A stretch of 64,000 nt of DNA from JALOLG01 sp963776935 (GCA_963776935.1 CAVZOP010000002.1:310001-374000), one strand, 5' to 3'. Counted from the stretch's first letter, positions 35,542-44,492 are shown. Notes: generated from the letters alone by a model not told the origin. Numbers and translations: made by a program.

Positions 35542-36084
35542 TCAGGGCAACACCCAGGAATGGTGCGACAACTCGATCCGCCGGCCCTCGGCCTCGACAA
35601 CGGTGTGGCCGGTCCGTCCCCACTGCACGCTCGGTCCGATGCGGACGTCGAGCGTGACCGTGAAGTTGGTCCCCGGCGGTCGATCGAACGTCCACGTGAT
35701 CGTCTCACCATCGCTCGTCGAGGCATCGGGCCCGGGCTCGATCCCGTTGTGATCGAACAGGTCGAGATACGACTGATCGACCGTGATCTCGACCGGACCG
35801 GTGAATCCACCGACCGACGACACGTTGATCGCGAACGGCACCGCGACGCCGCCCCGGCCGATGCGCCCGAATCGGACACTCGCCGAGACCGGACCATCCG
35901 ACCCCTCGACCGTCGCGCTCCTCACACCGAGCAGTCCGACCGCCCCGGCGGCGACGAAGATGACCATCGCGCCGAGGAACAGCCGGCGGCCGACGAGCCC
36001 ACGGCGCTGCGCCACGTGGCCGTCGTCGTCAGGCGCGGTCGCGATCACGCGTGCCTCGCCGCTCGCCGCGCCTGAGACGTCCAC
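35542..36084 (-). CDS. Hypothetical membrane-anchored protein
   Basis: I do not recognise this gene. The GTG at 36084 gives about 180 residues; the frame is open to 36117. One membrane helix (RLFLGAMVIFVAAGAVGLLGV) is followed by an extracytoplasmic domain of about 125 residues with beta-rich alternating pattern and no cysteines. It is likely co-transcribed with the DUF421 gene, so both may act at the membrane. Confidence 0.6.
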   Translation of the reverse strand: MDVSGAASGEARVIATAPDDDGHVAQRRGLVGRRLFLGAMVIFVAAGAVGLLGVRSATVEGSDGPVSASVRFGRIGRGGVAVPFAINVSSVGGFTGPVEITVDQSYLDLFDHNGIEPGPDASTSDGETITWTFDRPPGTNFTVTLDVRIGPSVQWGRTGHTVVEAEGRRIELSHHSWVLP

Positions 36085-36215
36085 GGCCGGACGATATCCG
36101 CACACCGCGCCCGCCAAACGGTTATCCCGCGGGCCGGCGAACTCGCCGCTGCGTCATGACATGGCACCGTGCGGAACAGCCCGCCGGGAGGATCGACCCC
36201 GTTAGTCTCGCCGCC

Positions 36216-37107
36216 GTGCGGATCGTGTCGCTGCTCCCTTCCGCGACCGAGATCCTGTTCGAGCTCGGGCTGGGCGACGACGTCGTCGGCGTGACGTTCG
36301 AGTGCAACTTCCCGGCGGCGGCTCGCACGAAGCGGATCGTGTCGACGTCGGCGCTCCCGGAGGGCCTCGATGCGGCCGGCATCGACGCCGCCGTCAAGGA
36401 GCGGATGGCTGCCGGCGACGACTTGTACCGCCTCGACCGCGGCGCCTTCGCCGATCTCGACCCCGAGCTCGTCGTCACGCAGGACCTGTGCGCGGTGTGC
36501 GCGGTCGACGTGTCGGAGGTCGACGACGCGCTGGCCTACCTCGGGTGCGACGCCGACGTGCTGACGCTCGACCCGATGACGCTCGACGAGGTGCTCGACT
36601 CGATCCTCGCCGTCGGCGCCCGCACAGGGACCGACATCGTCGCCGCCCAACTCGTCGAGCGGTGTCGCGCGCGACTCGACGCGACGGCTGCGCGCGTCGC
36701 TGACCGGACGTCGGCCGGCGACGCTCGTGCTCGAGTGGACCGACCCGGCGTTCACGGCGGGGCACTGGGTGCCGGATCTCGTCACCGCCGCCGGTGGTGC
36801 AAGCGTGCTCGGCCGGCGTGGGCAGCGCTCCCAAGGGGTCGAGTGGTCCGCGATCTCGTCGTCGGGTGCCGAGGTGGTGCTCGTCGCGCCGTGCGGCTTC
36901 CGGCTCGACGGCGCCGCCCGACTGGCCGACGAAGTCGTCCGCCGTGCTGTGCTGCCGCCGGGCGCCGAGGTGTGGGCCGTCGACGCCGATGCCGTCGTCG
37001 TGCGGCCCGGCCCCCGCCTGGTCGACGGTGTCGAGTTGTTCGCCTCGATCCTCCACCCCGACCTCGTCGGCGATCCGGATCCCACGTCGGCGAAGCGGGT
37101 GAGTTGA
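36216..37107 (+). pseudogene. BtuF-like (helical-backbone metal receptor) cobalamin-binding protein, frameshifted
   Basis: The N-terminal frame has RIVSLLPSATEILFELGLGDDVVGVTFECNFP and LVVTQDLCAVCAVDVSEVDDAL. An extra base near 36707 shifts the frame, and the second part (LEWTDPAFTAGHWVPDLVTAAGG to LVDGVELFASILHPD) completes a binding-protein fold of about 296 residues. There is no signal peptide or lipobox, unlike true periplasmic BtuF, so this is the cytoplasmic or freestanding subgroup. GTG at 36216 is the likely start. No transporter gene adjoins it. Confidence 0.72.
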
Positions 37108-37165
37108 TCCACGGCGCTGTTGGTCCCGACAACCGCAACATCGATGAGACGCATGGAGGCAGGCG

Positions 37166-37978
37166 ATGGCGATCACCCTCGACCCGGAGCAGATCGGCGA
37201 CATCGCGGCCCGCCACGAGCGGGCGCGCACGAGCCGCCAGTTGATCAAGCGCATCACGCTCGACCACCCCGACATGACGCTCGACGACGCGTACGCGTGC
37301 CAGAAGGCGTGGACCGACCTACAGGTCGCCAACGGAGCGATCGTGCGCGGTCACAAGATCGGGCTGACGAGCCGGGCGATGCAGCAGGCGATGAAGATCG
37401 ACGAGCCCGACTTCGGCGTGCTGTTCGACTACATGTTCGTCGAGAGTGGCGCGACGTTGACGGCGGCCGACTACCTCGATCCGAAGATCGAGGTCGAGTT
37501 GGCGTTCGTGCTCGGCCGTGCGCTCGGCGGCCCGGACGTGACCGTCGACGATGTGCACGCCGCGACCGACCACATCGTGCCGGCACTCGAGTTGATCGAC
37601 GCCCGCTCGCACCGGATCGATCCGGACGACCGCATCGCCCGCGGCGTGCGCGACACGATCGCCGACAATGCCGCCGACGCTGGGGTCATCACCGGCGGAC
37701 GGCGGTTGCAGCCGGGAGCCGTCGACCTGCGCTGGGTGGCGGCGATCCTCAAGCGAAACGACGTCGTCGAAGAGACCGGCGTCGCGGCTGCGGTCCTCGA
37801 CGATCCGGCAATGGGCATCGTGTGGCTGGCGAGACGGCTGGCCGGATACGGGATCACGCTGGAAGCGGGGGAGACGATCCTCGCCGGCTCGTTCACTCGC
37901 CCGGTCGACTGCCGGGCCGGAGACCACTTCGAGGTCGACTACGCCGATCTGGGCGTGATCACGGTCGACTTCGTCTGA
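37166..37978 (+). CDS. 2-oxo-hept-3-ene-1,7-dioate / 2-keto-4-pentenoate hydratase family
   Basis: This is a metal-dependent hydratase of 270 residues from meta-cleavage pathways. GHKIGLTSRAMQQAM and EPDFGVLFDYMF are strong matches to the HpaH/MhpD/DmpE family; the metal ligands are Glu109, Glu111 and Glu142 (KIEVELAF, ALELIDAR). It would add water to a 2-hydroxydienoate made by extradiol cleavage, which fits the LigA/LigB pair 2 kb away. A GGAGG precedes the ATG. Its last 40 nt overlap the convergent dehydrogenase gene. Confidence 0.9.
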   Translation: MAITLDPEQIGDIAARHERARTSRQLIKRITLDHPDMTLDDAYACQKAWTDLQVANGAIVRGHKIGLTSRAMQQAMKIDEPDFGVLFDYMFVESGATLTAADYLDPKIEVELAFVLGRALGGPDVTVDDVHAATDHIVPALELIDARSHRIDPDDRIARGVRDTIADNAADAGVITGGRRLQPGAVDLRWVAAILKRNDVVEETGVAAAVLDDPAMGIVWLARRLAGYGITLEAGETILAGSFTRPVDCRAGDHFEVDYADLGVITVDFV

Positions 37979-38824
37979 TCATCCGCGGCGTCCGTCATAC
38001 CGCCAGCACCCCGACCGGCGAGCGTGTCGATCACCTCGGCGAGCGAGGGCGGTGCGGCGTCCTTGAAGTCGGTCAAGCGGCGGAACACCTCCGCCGCCGA
38101 GTCGTGGAATCCGGATGGCAGTCCAGCGTCGCGGAACGTCGCCGCGATCTCGTCCATCTCGCCGGCGAAACGCCACGCCTTCGGTGCACTGCCCTGGGCG
38201 GCGCGATTCGCACGCGTCAAGAGGTCGGGTTGGGAGATGTCCCATTCCTCGATGAGCGCGTCGTCGACGTCCTCGACGGTCGCGACGGAGAGCACCGCGA
38301 GCAGCAGCGCCGCGGTGCCCTTCGTCCATGCCGCGTAACACATCTTCAGGGCCGAGGCCGCGCCGGGCTCGGCGCCGACGACTCGCGCATCGAGCGCGGA
38401 CCCTTCCCAACGCCGGGCGACGTCGGCCGCGAGTGACCCGGACAGATACAGACCGCGTCGTGCCCGGTGTGACCGCCGGCGGTCCCACGATGCCGCCGTC
38501 GACGGCGTGCTCGAACATCGACGCGACGTGTTTGGCGGTGGCCGGTGATGTTGCGTTGGCGTCGACGTAGACGCCGGCGAAACCGAGATCGGCGACCTGT
38601 CGCGCTTGGGCGAGCGCGGCCTCTGGCGGGCAGATCGACACGATGGTGTCGGCGACGCCGACCAGCGTGCGGACATCACCGACATCCTCGATGCCGGCCG
38701 CCCCGGCGCGGGTGACCGTTGCTCGCGAGCGGTTCTCGCTCGCCCAGACGCGTCGACCGGCGCAGGCTGCTGCCACCGAGGATCCCATCTCACCCGGATG
38801 GAGGAAGCCCGTGACCATGCTCAT
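37939..38824 (-). pseudogene. 6-phosphogluconate-dehydrogenase-like NAD(P) oxidoreductase (DUF1932), frameshifted
   Basis: The N-terminal Rossmann half (VTGFLHPGEMGSSVAAAC, then DGGIVGPPAVTPGTTR) is in one frame. The DUF1932 C-terminal half (LYLSGSLAADVARRW, then ALKMCYAAWTKGTAALLLAV with the catalytic lysine position) is in another. Dropping one G near 38460 joins them into about 295 residues. The 3-prime end overlaps the convergent hydratase gene by 40 nt, which suggests the last residues are dispensable. Likely a beta-hydroxyacid dehydrogenase of the same pathway. Confidence 0.72.
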
Positions 38825-38834
38825 CGCCGACCGT

Positions 38835-39707
38835 TCAGCGCTGGGTGACGCGGCCGAGCCACGTGACGAGGTCGGCCGTGATCTCGTCGCGGTTGGTCTC
38901 GTTGAACACCTCGTGACGCGCTTCGGGGTACAACGCGACGGTCACATCCTTCACGCCGGCCTGGCGGTAACGGTCGGCGACGAGCTCGATCAGCGCCCCC
39001 CCGCCGGCGAGCGGATCGGCGTCGCCCGACAGCAGGTAGATCGGTAGGTCCGGCCGGATGCCGGCGAGGCGCGCCGCGTCTCCCGTATCGGTGAGGCCGT
39101 CGAGCATGCTGGCGGTGGCTTGCGGGTTCAGGCCGAAGCCGCAAGCCGGATCGGCAACGTAGGCGTCGACCTCGTCAGGGTCGCGACTCAACCAGTCGTA
39201 CTCGGTGCGAGCAGGTTCGAAGGCGGCGTTGAACGCGCTGAGGTCGACCTCCTTCGTCGGGTCGATGCCCGGTGCGACGACATCGATCGCCGTCGTTCCC
39301 GACAGCACGGCACCGTCGACGTCGGCGCTGTGATCCAGGAGGTAACCCTGGGCGGCGAACGAGCCCATGCTGTGACCCACGAGGACCAGCGGGACGCCGG
39401 GGTGCTCCCGGCGAGCGGTGGCTCCGAGGTCGCCGAGATCGCCCACCAGGCCAGACCAGCCCCCGGGGCCGAGATCGCCGTGGCGATCGGCCGACCCCGC
39501 GGTCTTGCCGTGGCCGCGGTGGTCGTTGGCGTACACGACGTAGCCGGCGCCGGTGAGGGCTTCGGCCAGCCGGCGGTATCGACCGGCATGTTCGCCCATT
39601 CCGTGCGCGATCTGCACGATCGCGTGCGGCGCCTGGTCACCGGTCCAGCGGTACACCGCGATGTCCGAGCCGTCGGCCGCCGTGAGTGAGAAAGTCGTCT
39701 CGTCCAT
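38835..39707 (-). CDS. Alpha/beta hydrolase (monoacylglycerol lipase/lysophospholipase-like)
   Basis: This hydrolase has 290 residues. QIAHGMGEHAGRYRRLAEAL and ANDHRGHGKT are the lysophospholipase-family N-terminal motifs, GHSMGSFAAQ holds the nucleophile serine, SGDADPLAGGG the aspartate and ARHEVFNE the histidine. It would cleave monoacylglycerols or related esters. It ends 10 nt before the DUF1932 gene on the same strand. Confidence 0.88.
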   Translation of the reverse strand: MDETTFSLTAADGSDIAVYRWTGDQAPHAIVQIAHGMGEHAGRYRRLAEALTGAGYVVYANDHRGHGKTAGSADRHGDLGPGGWSGLVGDLGDLGATARREHPGVPLVLVGHSMGSFAAQGYLLDHSADVDGAVLSGTTAIDVVAPGIDPTKEVDLSAFNAAFEPARTEYDWLSRDPDEVDAYVADPACGFGLNPQATASMLDGLTDTGDAARLAGIRPDLPIYLLSGDADPLAGGGALIELVADRYRQAGVKDVTVALYPEARHEVFNETNRDEITADLVTWLGRVTQR

Positions 39708-39802
39708 GCCCACGATGATCCCAGACCGCGACCCAATCCCGCGCACCACGGTTCAATCGGCGAGCGACGCGTCGGCCTTCCGGCCGCAATCCGGCACGTC
39801 GT

Positions 39803-39920
39803 CAGGCCGGCAATTTGGACGTCGGCCGTCAGGCCGCAATTTGGACGTCGGCCGTCAGGCCGCAATTTGGACGTCGGCCGTCAGGCCGCAATTTGGACGT
39901 CGGCCGTCAGGCCGCAATTT
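39803..39920. repeat. 26-bp tandem repeat, about 4.5 copies
   Basis: The unit recurs at exact 26-bp steps (AATTT at 39812, 39838, 39864, 39890 and 39916). The copy nearest the gene is the last codons and stop of the LigB-like gene; the rest are expanded non-coding copies, the outermost with one extra G. Not a CRISPR: units abut with no spacers. Confidence 0.88.
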
Positions 39921-40734
39921 GATATGTGGCGATGGTGCAGCCGACGGCGAAGATCGGGATCGGGGCGTAGAAGTGCACCGTGCCCTGCGCTCCCGCCGCG
40001 GCCGCGCTCACGGCGAGGAAGGTGCGTATCTCGAAGCCTCCCTGACCGGCATCGGCGTACACGGTGAGGTCGTCGTAGGCGAGCAGGGCCTCGCGGTCGT
40101 TGCGCACCCACCGGTCGAGGAAGTCGCGGTCCCAGGCCTCGTTGATCTTGCCCGAGTCGGGCGTGGCCGGCCAGTGCGAGATGCCGCCCGTGCCGATCAT
40201 CGCGATCCGTTCGGGGAGCGCATCGGTGGCCGCTCTGATCGACTCGCCGAACGTCCACACGCGGTGGAGCGGGGCGAGCGGGGGACCCTGGCAGTTGATG
40301 TTCACCGGGATGATCGGAACGTCGTAGTTCGGCGTGAGGAAGCTGAGCGGCAGGATGATCCCGTGGTCGAAACGCCACTCCTCGGCGTATGCGACGTCGG
40401 AGCCGTTCATGACCTCGGTGATGAATCGATGCGAGAGCTCGCGGTTGCCCGGAGTGCGGACCTTGTCGATCTTCAACCAGTCGGTGTCCTCGATCGGCCC
40501 GTCGTAGAAGTCGGCCATGCCGATCGCGAACGACGGCATGTTGTTCATGAAGAAGTTGGCGAAGTGTTCGGCAGCGACGACGACGATCGCGTCGGGCCGC
40601 GTTGCCTCGAGCGCTTCACGCATCTCGTCGAATGCGGCGTACAGCCCTTCGCGCAGGGTCGGGTCGGCCTGCTCGTACCGGCTCCGGATTCCTGGTGCAT
40701 GGCTGCACACCCCTGCGAAGACGAGCGGCATCAT
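39907..40734 (-). CDS. Class III extradiol ring-cleavage dioxygenase, LigB-type catalytic subunit
   Basis: This non-heme Fe(II) enzyme of 275 residues opens catechol-type rings. Candidate iron ligands sit where LigB has them: His12 (GVCSHAPG), His57 (AAEHFANFF) and Glu235 (GGFEIRTFL); His124 (FDHG) and His187 (GGISHWPA) match the catalytic histidines. The ATG at 40734 overlaps the LigA-like stop (ATGA), coupling the subunits. The true substrate (protocatechuate, gallate, or a larger catechol) is not predictable. Confidence 0.88.
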   Translation of the reverse strand: MMPLVFAGVCSHAPGIRSRYEQADPTLREGLYAAFDEMREALEATRPDAIVVVAAEHFANFFMNNMPSFAIGMADFYDGPIEDTDWLKIDKVRTPGNRELSHRFITEVMNGSDVAYAEEWRFDHGIILPLSFLTPNYDVPIIPVNINCQGPPLAPLHRVWTFGESIRAATDALPERIAMIGTGGISHWPATPDSGKINEAWDRDFLDRWVRNDREALLAYDDLTVYADAGQGGFEIRTFLAVSAAAAGAQGTVHFYAPIPIFAVGCTIATYQIAA

Positions 40735-41111
40735 CGACTCCCTTCGTCGCCAACAGGTCGCGCTGCCCGGCCGTGCTGACCGAGCGCCGACGTGTGCGCA
40801 TCGACTCCCTCGTAGCCGGTCATCGCGTAGACGCCCTCGCGCACGGGCCCGTGGGTCGCGATGCCCTGGCGCATCAGCTCGAGGTAGTCCGGCCACGCGA
40901 TCTGGTGGAACGCCGCGAAGTGCATGAGGATCTGCCCGTTCACGCCGAGGTGGAACAGCAAGCCGATGTCGGGTTCGACGAGCGCCCGCTTCTCTTCGTC
41001 GGTGAGGTCGAATCCCTCGAGCACCCCGACTCGGTCGGCCAGATACGCCTGTTGCGCCTTCTCGTCGCGATTCAGTTCGTACAAGAACTTCTGCACGTAG
41101 TAGAGGCTCAT
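40731..41111 (-). CDS. LigA-like alpha subunit of extradiol dioxygenase
   Basis: This is an all-helical small subunit of 126 residues. YYVQKFLYELNRDEKAQQAYLADRVGVLEGFDLTDEEKRAL followed by EPDIGLLFHLGVNGQILMHFA is the LigA-fold pattern, in which the helical subunit covers the LigB active site. It is immediately upstream of and overlaps the LigB-like gene, the normal LigAB order. The C-terminal 20 residues are likely disordered. Confidence 0.85.
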   Translation of the reverse strand: MSLYYVQKFLYELNRDEKAQQAYLADRVGVLEGFDLTDEEKRALVEPDIGLLFHLGVNGQILMHFAAFHQIAWPDYLELMRQGIATHGPVREGVYAMTGYEGVDAHTSALGQHGRAARPVGDEGSR

Positions 41112-41231
41112 GCCCTTCGTCTCCGTTTGGGGGTCTGCGGGTCGACGCTCACTGTTGTCACCAGCATGGCAGAGCCCGTGTTGCGGCGTCGGACGGCGAG
41201 GACCCCGGTGGCGAACGCTTGGCAGCTGGTA

Positions 41232-41948
41232 TCAGGCGTCGAGGATGATCGCCGCGAGCGCGTCCGGATGGCTGAACATCACCATGTGGGGTGCGGGCAA
41301 CTCGATGTAGTGCCAATCGGCGGCGGCACGCGCGGCCGCCGCGTAGGTCGCGAAGACGGTCGGCACGTTCTGGGTGCAGAACACGTACGTCTTGGCGACG
41401 TCGGGCAGGTCCGCCGTGAGCGGATCCTCGAACGTGGCGTACGACTGGTGCACGATCCGATCGAGGTACCACGTCACCGCCGCGTCGCCGCCGAGCAGAT
41501 CGGGATCGGGGTCGTAGCCGGTGTACGGGAGCATGCCGCCGTTCTCGTCGGCAAGCGCCCGTCGTTCGTCGGTGGCTGCAGTGTCGGGCGCGAGGGGCGC
41601 GTGGGCGTCGACGTAGACGATCGAGCGCAGCCGATCGGCGATTCGGCCGGCCGCCTCGGTCGCCGGCCGGCCGCCGTAGCTGTGGGCGACGAGTGTGATG
41701 CCGACGGCGTCGGCGGACTCGACCGCGTTCACGATGTCGTCGGCGTGGTCGGCGAGCCTGATGTGCGGGCCCGACTGGTGACGGCGTGCACCGTGGCCGG
41801 TGAGCGAGACGTTGATCACCGGTCGCCCGGACGCCCGCAGCAGCGGCAGCACCGGTGACCAGCTCCACTCACCGAGCCATGCACCGTGTACGAGCACGAT
41901 CGCCCGATCGCGTTCGGCGAGCGGCGGCGGGAGCAGCGGCGCCGTCAT
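41232..41948 (-). CDS. Alpha/beta hydrolase (EstC/SABP2-like)
   Basis: This hydrolase has 238 residues. IVLVHGAWLGEWSWSPVLPLL and TGHGARR are the N-terminal motifs of the hydroxynitrile-lyase/methyl-esterase group, VAHSYGG carries the nucleophile serine and LPAPHMVMFSHP the histidine. In a ring-cleavage cluster it could be an ester or C-C bond hydrolase. ATG at 41948 overlaps the stop of the HIBADH-like gene (ATGA). Confidence 0.85.
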   Translation of the reverse strand: MTAPLLPPPLAERDRAIVLVHGAWLGEWSWSPVLPLLRASGRPVINVSLTGHGARRHQSGPHIRLADHADDIVNAVESADAVGITLVAHSYGGRPATEAAGRIADRLRSIVYVDAHAPLAPDTAATDERRALADENGGMLPYTGYDPDPDLLGGDAAVTWYLDRIVHQSYATFEDPLTADLPDVAKTYVFCTQNVPTVFATYAAAARAAADWHYIELPAPHMVMFSHPDALAAIILDA

Positions 41949-42802
41949 CGACCGGAGACGAACTGCCAGATCTGCGTGAAGTCGCTGCCCGGCATCGCCT
42001 CGTCGGCGCGCTGCCACACGTCGGACACCGACGCCGCGACCGCGGCCGTCGTGCCGGTGCGGGCCACCGAGTCGAGGAACAGACGCACGTCCTTGGCCAT
42101 CAGCCGGGTGTGGAAGCCGGCGTCGTAGGTGCCAGTGACGACGCGATTGGGGAACTTGTCGACCGACGCCGAGTTGCGTCCGGTCGACACGTTGAGCACC
42201 TCGAGGATGACGCCCATGTCGAGGCCCTCCGCCATACCAAAGGCGATCGCCTCCGACGTCGCGGCCAGCGCCGTCGCCGACAGGTAGTTGTTGAGCAGCT
42301 TCATCGCCTGGCCCTGCCCGGCGCGGGTCCCGACGTGGAACACGTTGCCGGCGATCGCCTCGAGGATCGGGCGGTTGGCGTCGAGGATGTCAGCGGGACC
42401 GGCGAACATCATCGAGATCGTGGCGGCGCGCGCACCCGCCACGCCGCCCGACACCGGGCCGTCGTTGTATGTCACGCCGACGTCGTGCAACCGTTCTGCC
42501 ACCTCGCCGGCGATCTGCGGCCCGACGGTCGAGAGGTCGACGACGGTGGTGACGCGGCGAACGTCGGCGGCGATGATCTCGTCGACGATCGCCCGCGTCG
42601 CGGCGCCGTCGGGCACGCTCAGCAGCACGGTGTCGGCACCCGCGAACACGGCGGCGAGGTCGTCCGCTGCCCGGGCGCCATCGGGGAGACGTTCGACTGT
42701 GCCCGCGGCGTCGAAGCAGATCAGGTCGAACCCGGCTCTGGCGACATTCGTCGCCATCGGATGCCCCATGTTGCCGAGGCCGACGAAACCGACAACGCTC
42801 AT
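41945..42802 (-). CDS. 3-hydroxyisobutyrate dehydrogenase-family NAD(P) oxidoreductase
   Basis: This protein of 285 residues is a second complete beta-hydroxyacid dehydrogenase. GFVGLGNMGHPMATNV is the Rossmann motif, DGPVSGGVAGA the substrate signature and GQAMKLLNNYL carries the catalytic lysine. It differs clearly from the copy at 30696, so it is not a recent duplicate. Both ends overlap neighbours by ATGA, making a coupled run with the decarboxylase and hydrolase genes. Confidence 0.88.
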   Translation of the reverse strand: MSVVGFVGLGNMGHPMATNVARAGFDLICFDAAGTVERLPDGARAADDLAAVFAGADTVLLSVPDGAATRAIVDEIIAADVRRVTTVVDLSTVGPQIAGEVAERLHDVGVTYNDGPVSGGVAGARAATISMMFAGPADILDANRPILEAIAGNVFHVGTRAGQGQAMKLLNNYLSATALAATSEAIAFGMAEGLDMGVILEVLNVSTGRNSASVDKFPNRVVTGTYDAGFHTRLMAKDVRLFLDSVARTGTTAAVAASVSDVWQRADEAMPGSDFTQIWQFVSGR

Positions 42803-43200
42803 GAACCCGGGGCGGGGTCAGGGGTGATGCCCTCGGCATCGAGGACCTGACGGCCGAGCCGGAACGCCTCGACACCCGCCGGTATCCCGGCGTACACCGC
42901 GATCTGCAGCAACGTGTCGCGCAGCTCTTCCAGCGTGGCGCCGTTGTTGATCGCACCCCGGAAATGGGTCTTGAACTCCTCGCTGCGGTTCAACGCCGCC
43001 AGCAGGCAGAGGTTGTTGAGGCTGCGCTGCTTGTCGGTGAGCACCGAGCGGCCCCAGATCTCACCCCAGCAGTACTCGGTGACGAGTTGCTGGAACTCGA
43101 GGTTGAACGAGTCGGCGTTGGCGAACGCCCGCGTCACGTACTCCTCGCCGAGCACGCGCCCGCGTGCCTCTCTGCCGACGTCGAAGCGCTCCTGGTCCAT
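42799..43200 (-). CDS. Carboxymuconolactone decarboxylase-family protein
   Basis: This protein of 133 residues has the CMD fold: REARGRVLGEEYVTRAFANADSFNLEFQQLVTEYCWGEIWGR and LNNLCLLAALNRSEEFKTHFRGAINNGATLEELRDTLLQ match PcaC-type proteins closely, including the catalytic-region histidine in KTHFRGA. PcaC decarboxylates gamma-carboxymuconolactone; here a related lactone is likely. GGGAG precedes the ATG at 43200. It heads the minus-strand catabolic run to 39907. Confidence 0.88.
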   Translation of the reverse strand: MDQERFDVGREARGRVLGEEYVTRAFANADSFNLEFQQLVTEYCWGEIWGRSVLTDKQRSLNNLCLLAALNRSEEFKTHFRGAINNGATLEELRDTLLQIAVYAGIPAGVEAFRLGRQVLDAEGITPDPAPGS

Positions 43201-43289
43201 TGCTGTCACCACTCCCTTTCGACTTGGCCGGCACGACTCGGACGTCATGTCGAGCCGGGCGGTCCGGCGGCCGTCGGTAGCTTAGGAAG

Positions 43290-44099
43290 GTGGGGAATCC
43301 GAACACCTTTCCTGAGACGTACCGCGTCTACGCGGTCAAGTACGCGGAGCGCGAGGCGCGACGGCCGGAGCACTTTCTCGGCGGCGACCCGCACGACGTC
43401 CCGATGCCGATGGACTACTTCGTGTGGGCGGTGGTCGGGCACGACCGGACGTGGGTGATCGACACCGGGTTCGACGTCGGCGACGCCGAACGGCGCGGCC
43501 GACGGCTCGTGCGGTCGGTCTCGGACGCGCTCGCCCTCATCGGTGTCGACGCCGCCACGGCGACCGACGTCGTGATCACCCATCTCCACTACGACCACGT
43601 CGGTGGGTTCGCCCAGTTCCCGGCGGCGCGCTTCCACGTCCAGGACCGCGAGATGGCGTACGCGACTGGTCGCCACATGACCAGGGCCGCGCTCAGTCAC
43701 GCGTTCACGCCCGATCACGTGGCGGCGCTGGTGATGGAGGTCTTCGCCGGTCGGGTCGTGTTCCACGACGGCGACAGCGTCTTGGCGCCCGGCCTGTCGC
43801 TGCACCGGGTCGGCGGCCACACCGACGGGCTGCAGGTCGTTCGCGTGCACACCGAAGTCGGCTGGATCGTGCTGGCGTCGGACTCGACGCACTACTACGA
43901 GAACTTCACGGCCGGGCGGCCGTTCCCGATCGTGTTCGACGTCGGCGCGATGCTCGAGGGCTACGAGACGTTGCGTCGCCTCGCCGATTCCCCCGAGCTC
44001 GTCGTCCCCGGCCACGATCCGCTCGTGCTCGAACGCTACGCCCCGGTCACTCCCGACCTCGCCGGCATCGCCGTCCGCCTCGACGCCCACCCCACCTGA
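43290..44099 (+). CDS. MBL-fold hydrolase (AHL-lactonase-like)
   Basis: This metallo-beta-lactamase-fold protein of 269 residues has the metal motif HLHYDH at residues 98-103, then GGHTDGLQVV and LASDSTHYYEN with further ligands, and a final VPGHDPLV histidine. The long N-terminal strand region before the motif matches the AiiA/AttM lactonase subgroup. In this setting it might open a lactone intermediate, but quorum-signal lactonase activity is possible. GTG at 43290 follows a GGAAG. Confidence 0.87.
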   Translation: MGNPNTFPETYRVYAVKYAEREARRPEHFLGGDPHDVPMPMDYFVWAVVGHDRTWVIDTGFDVGDAERRGRRLVRSVSDALALIGVDAATATDVVITHLHYDHVGGFAQFPAARFHVQDREMAYATGRHMTRAALSHAFTPDHVAALVMEVFAGRVVFHDGDSVLAPGLSLHRVGGHTDGLQVVRVHTEVGWIVLASDSTHYYENFTAGRPFPIVFDVGAMLEGYETLRRLADSPELVVPGHDPLVLERYAPVTPDLAGIAVRLDAHPT

Positions 44100-44125
44100 C
44101 CGGCGCGCCCGTCACGTTGCCCTAA

Positions 44126-44417
44126 ACGAACTGTTCGAACTCGCTCGACACCGTCTGCGCACCAGGTCGTACTGTTCGATTTGGCACGCCGCGCGGCGGG
44201 CCACGGCGGTGATCCCGGTCGAACTGTTCGAACTCGCTCGACACCGTCTGCGCACCAGGTCGTTCTGTTCGATTTGGCAGCGCCGCGAGATGGGCCACGG
44301 CGGTGATCCCGGTCGAACTGTTCGAACTCGCTCGACACCGTCTGCGCACCAGGTCGAACTGTTCGATTTGGCGCGCCGCGAGGTCGGCCGCGCGGTGATC
44401 CCGGTCGAACTGTTCGG
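44126..44417. repeat. Phased near-palindrome array (locus B, reverse orientation)
   Basis: Seven copies of TCGAACTGTTCGA or close variants start at 44126, 44167, 44219, 44260, 44313, 44354 and 44405. Pair members are again exactly 41 bp apart, with 51-53 bp between pairs. The intervening TCGACACCGTCTGCGCACC is the reverse complement of the locus A core. Confidence 0.85.
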
Positions 44418-44492
44418 GTTCGTGCACGGGCGTCGGCGCGTCCGACCGTTCTGTCCGGATTCGTGCACGCAAACGGGGGCCGGGCGCGTTGG

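Noticed and set aside
36216..37107. BtuF-like protein as the missing receptor of the iron importer at 3.9-6.9 kb
   Set aside because: It has no signal peptide or lipobox, lies 30 kb away and lacks the iron box.
39803..39920. Possible CRISPR or attachment site
   Set aside because: The 26-bp units abut without spacers and derive from the neighbouring gene end.
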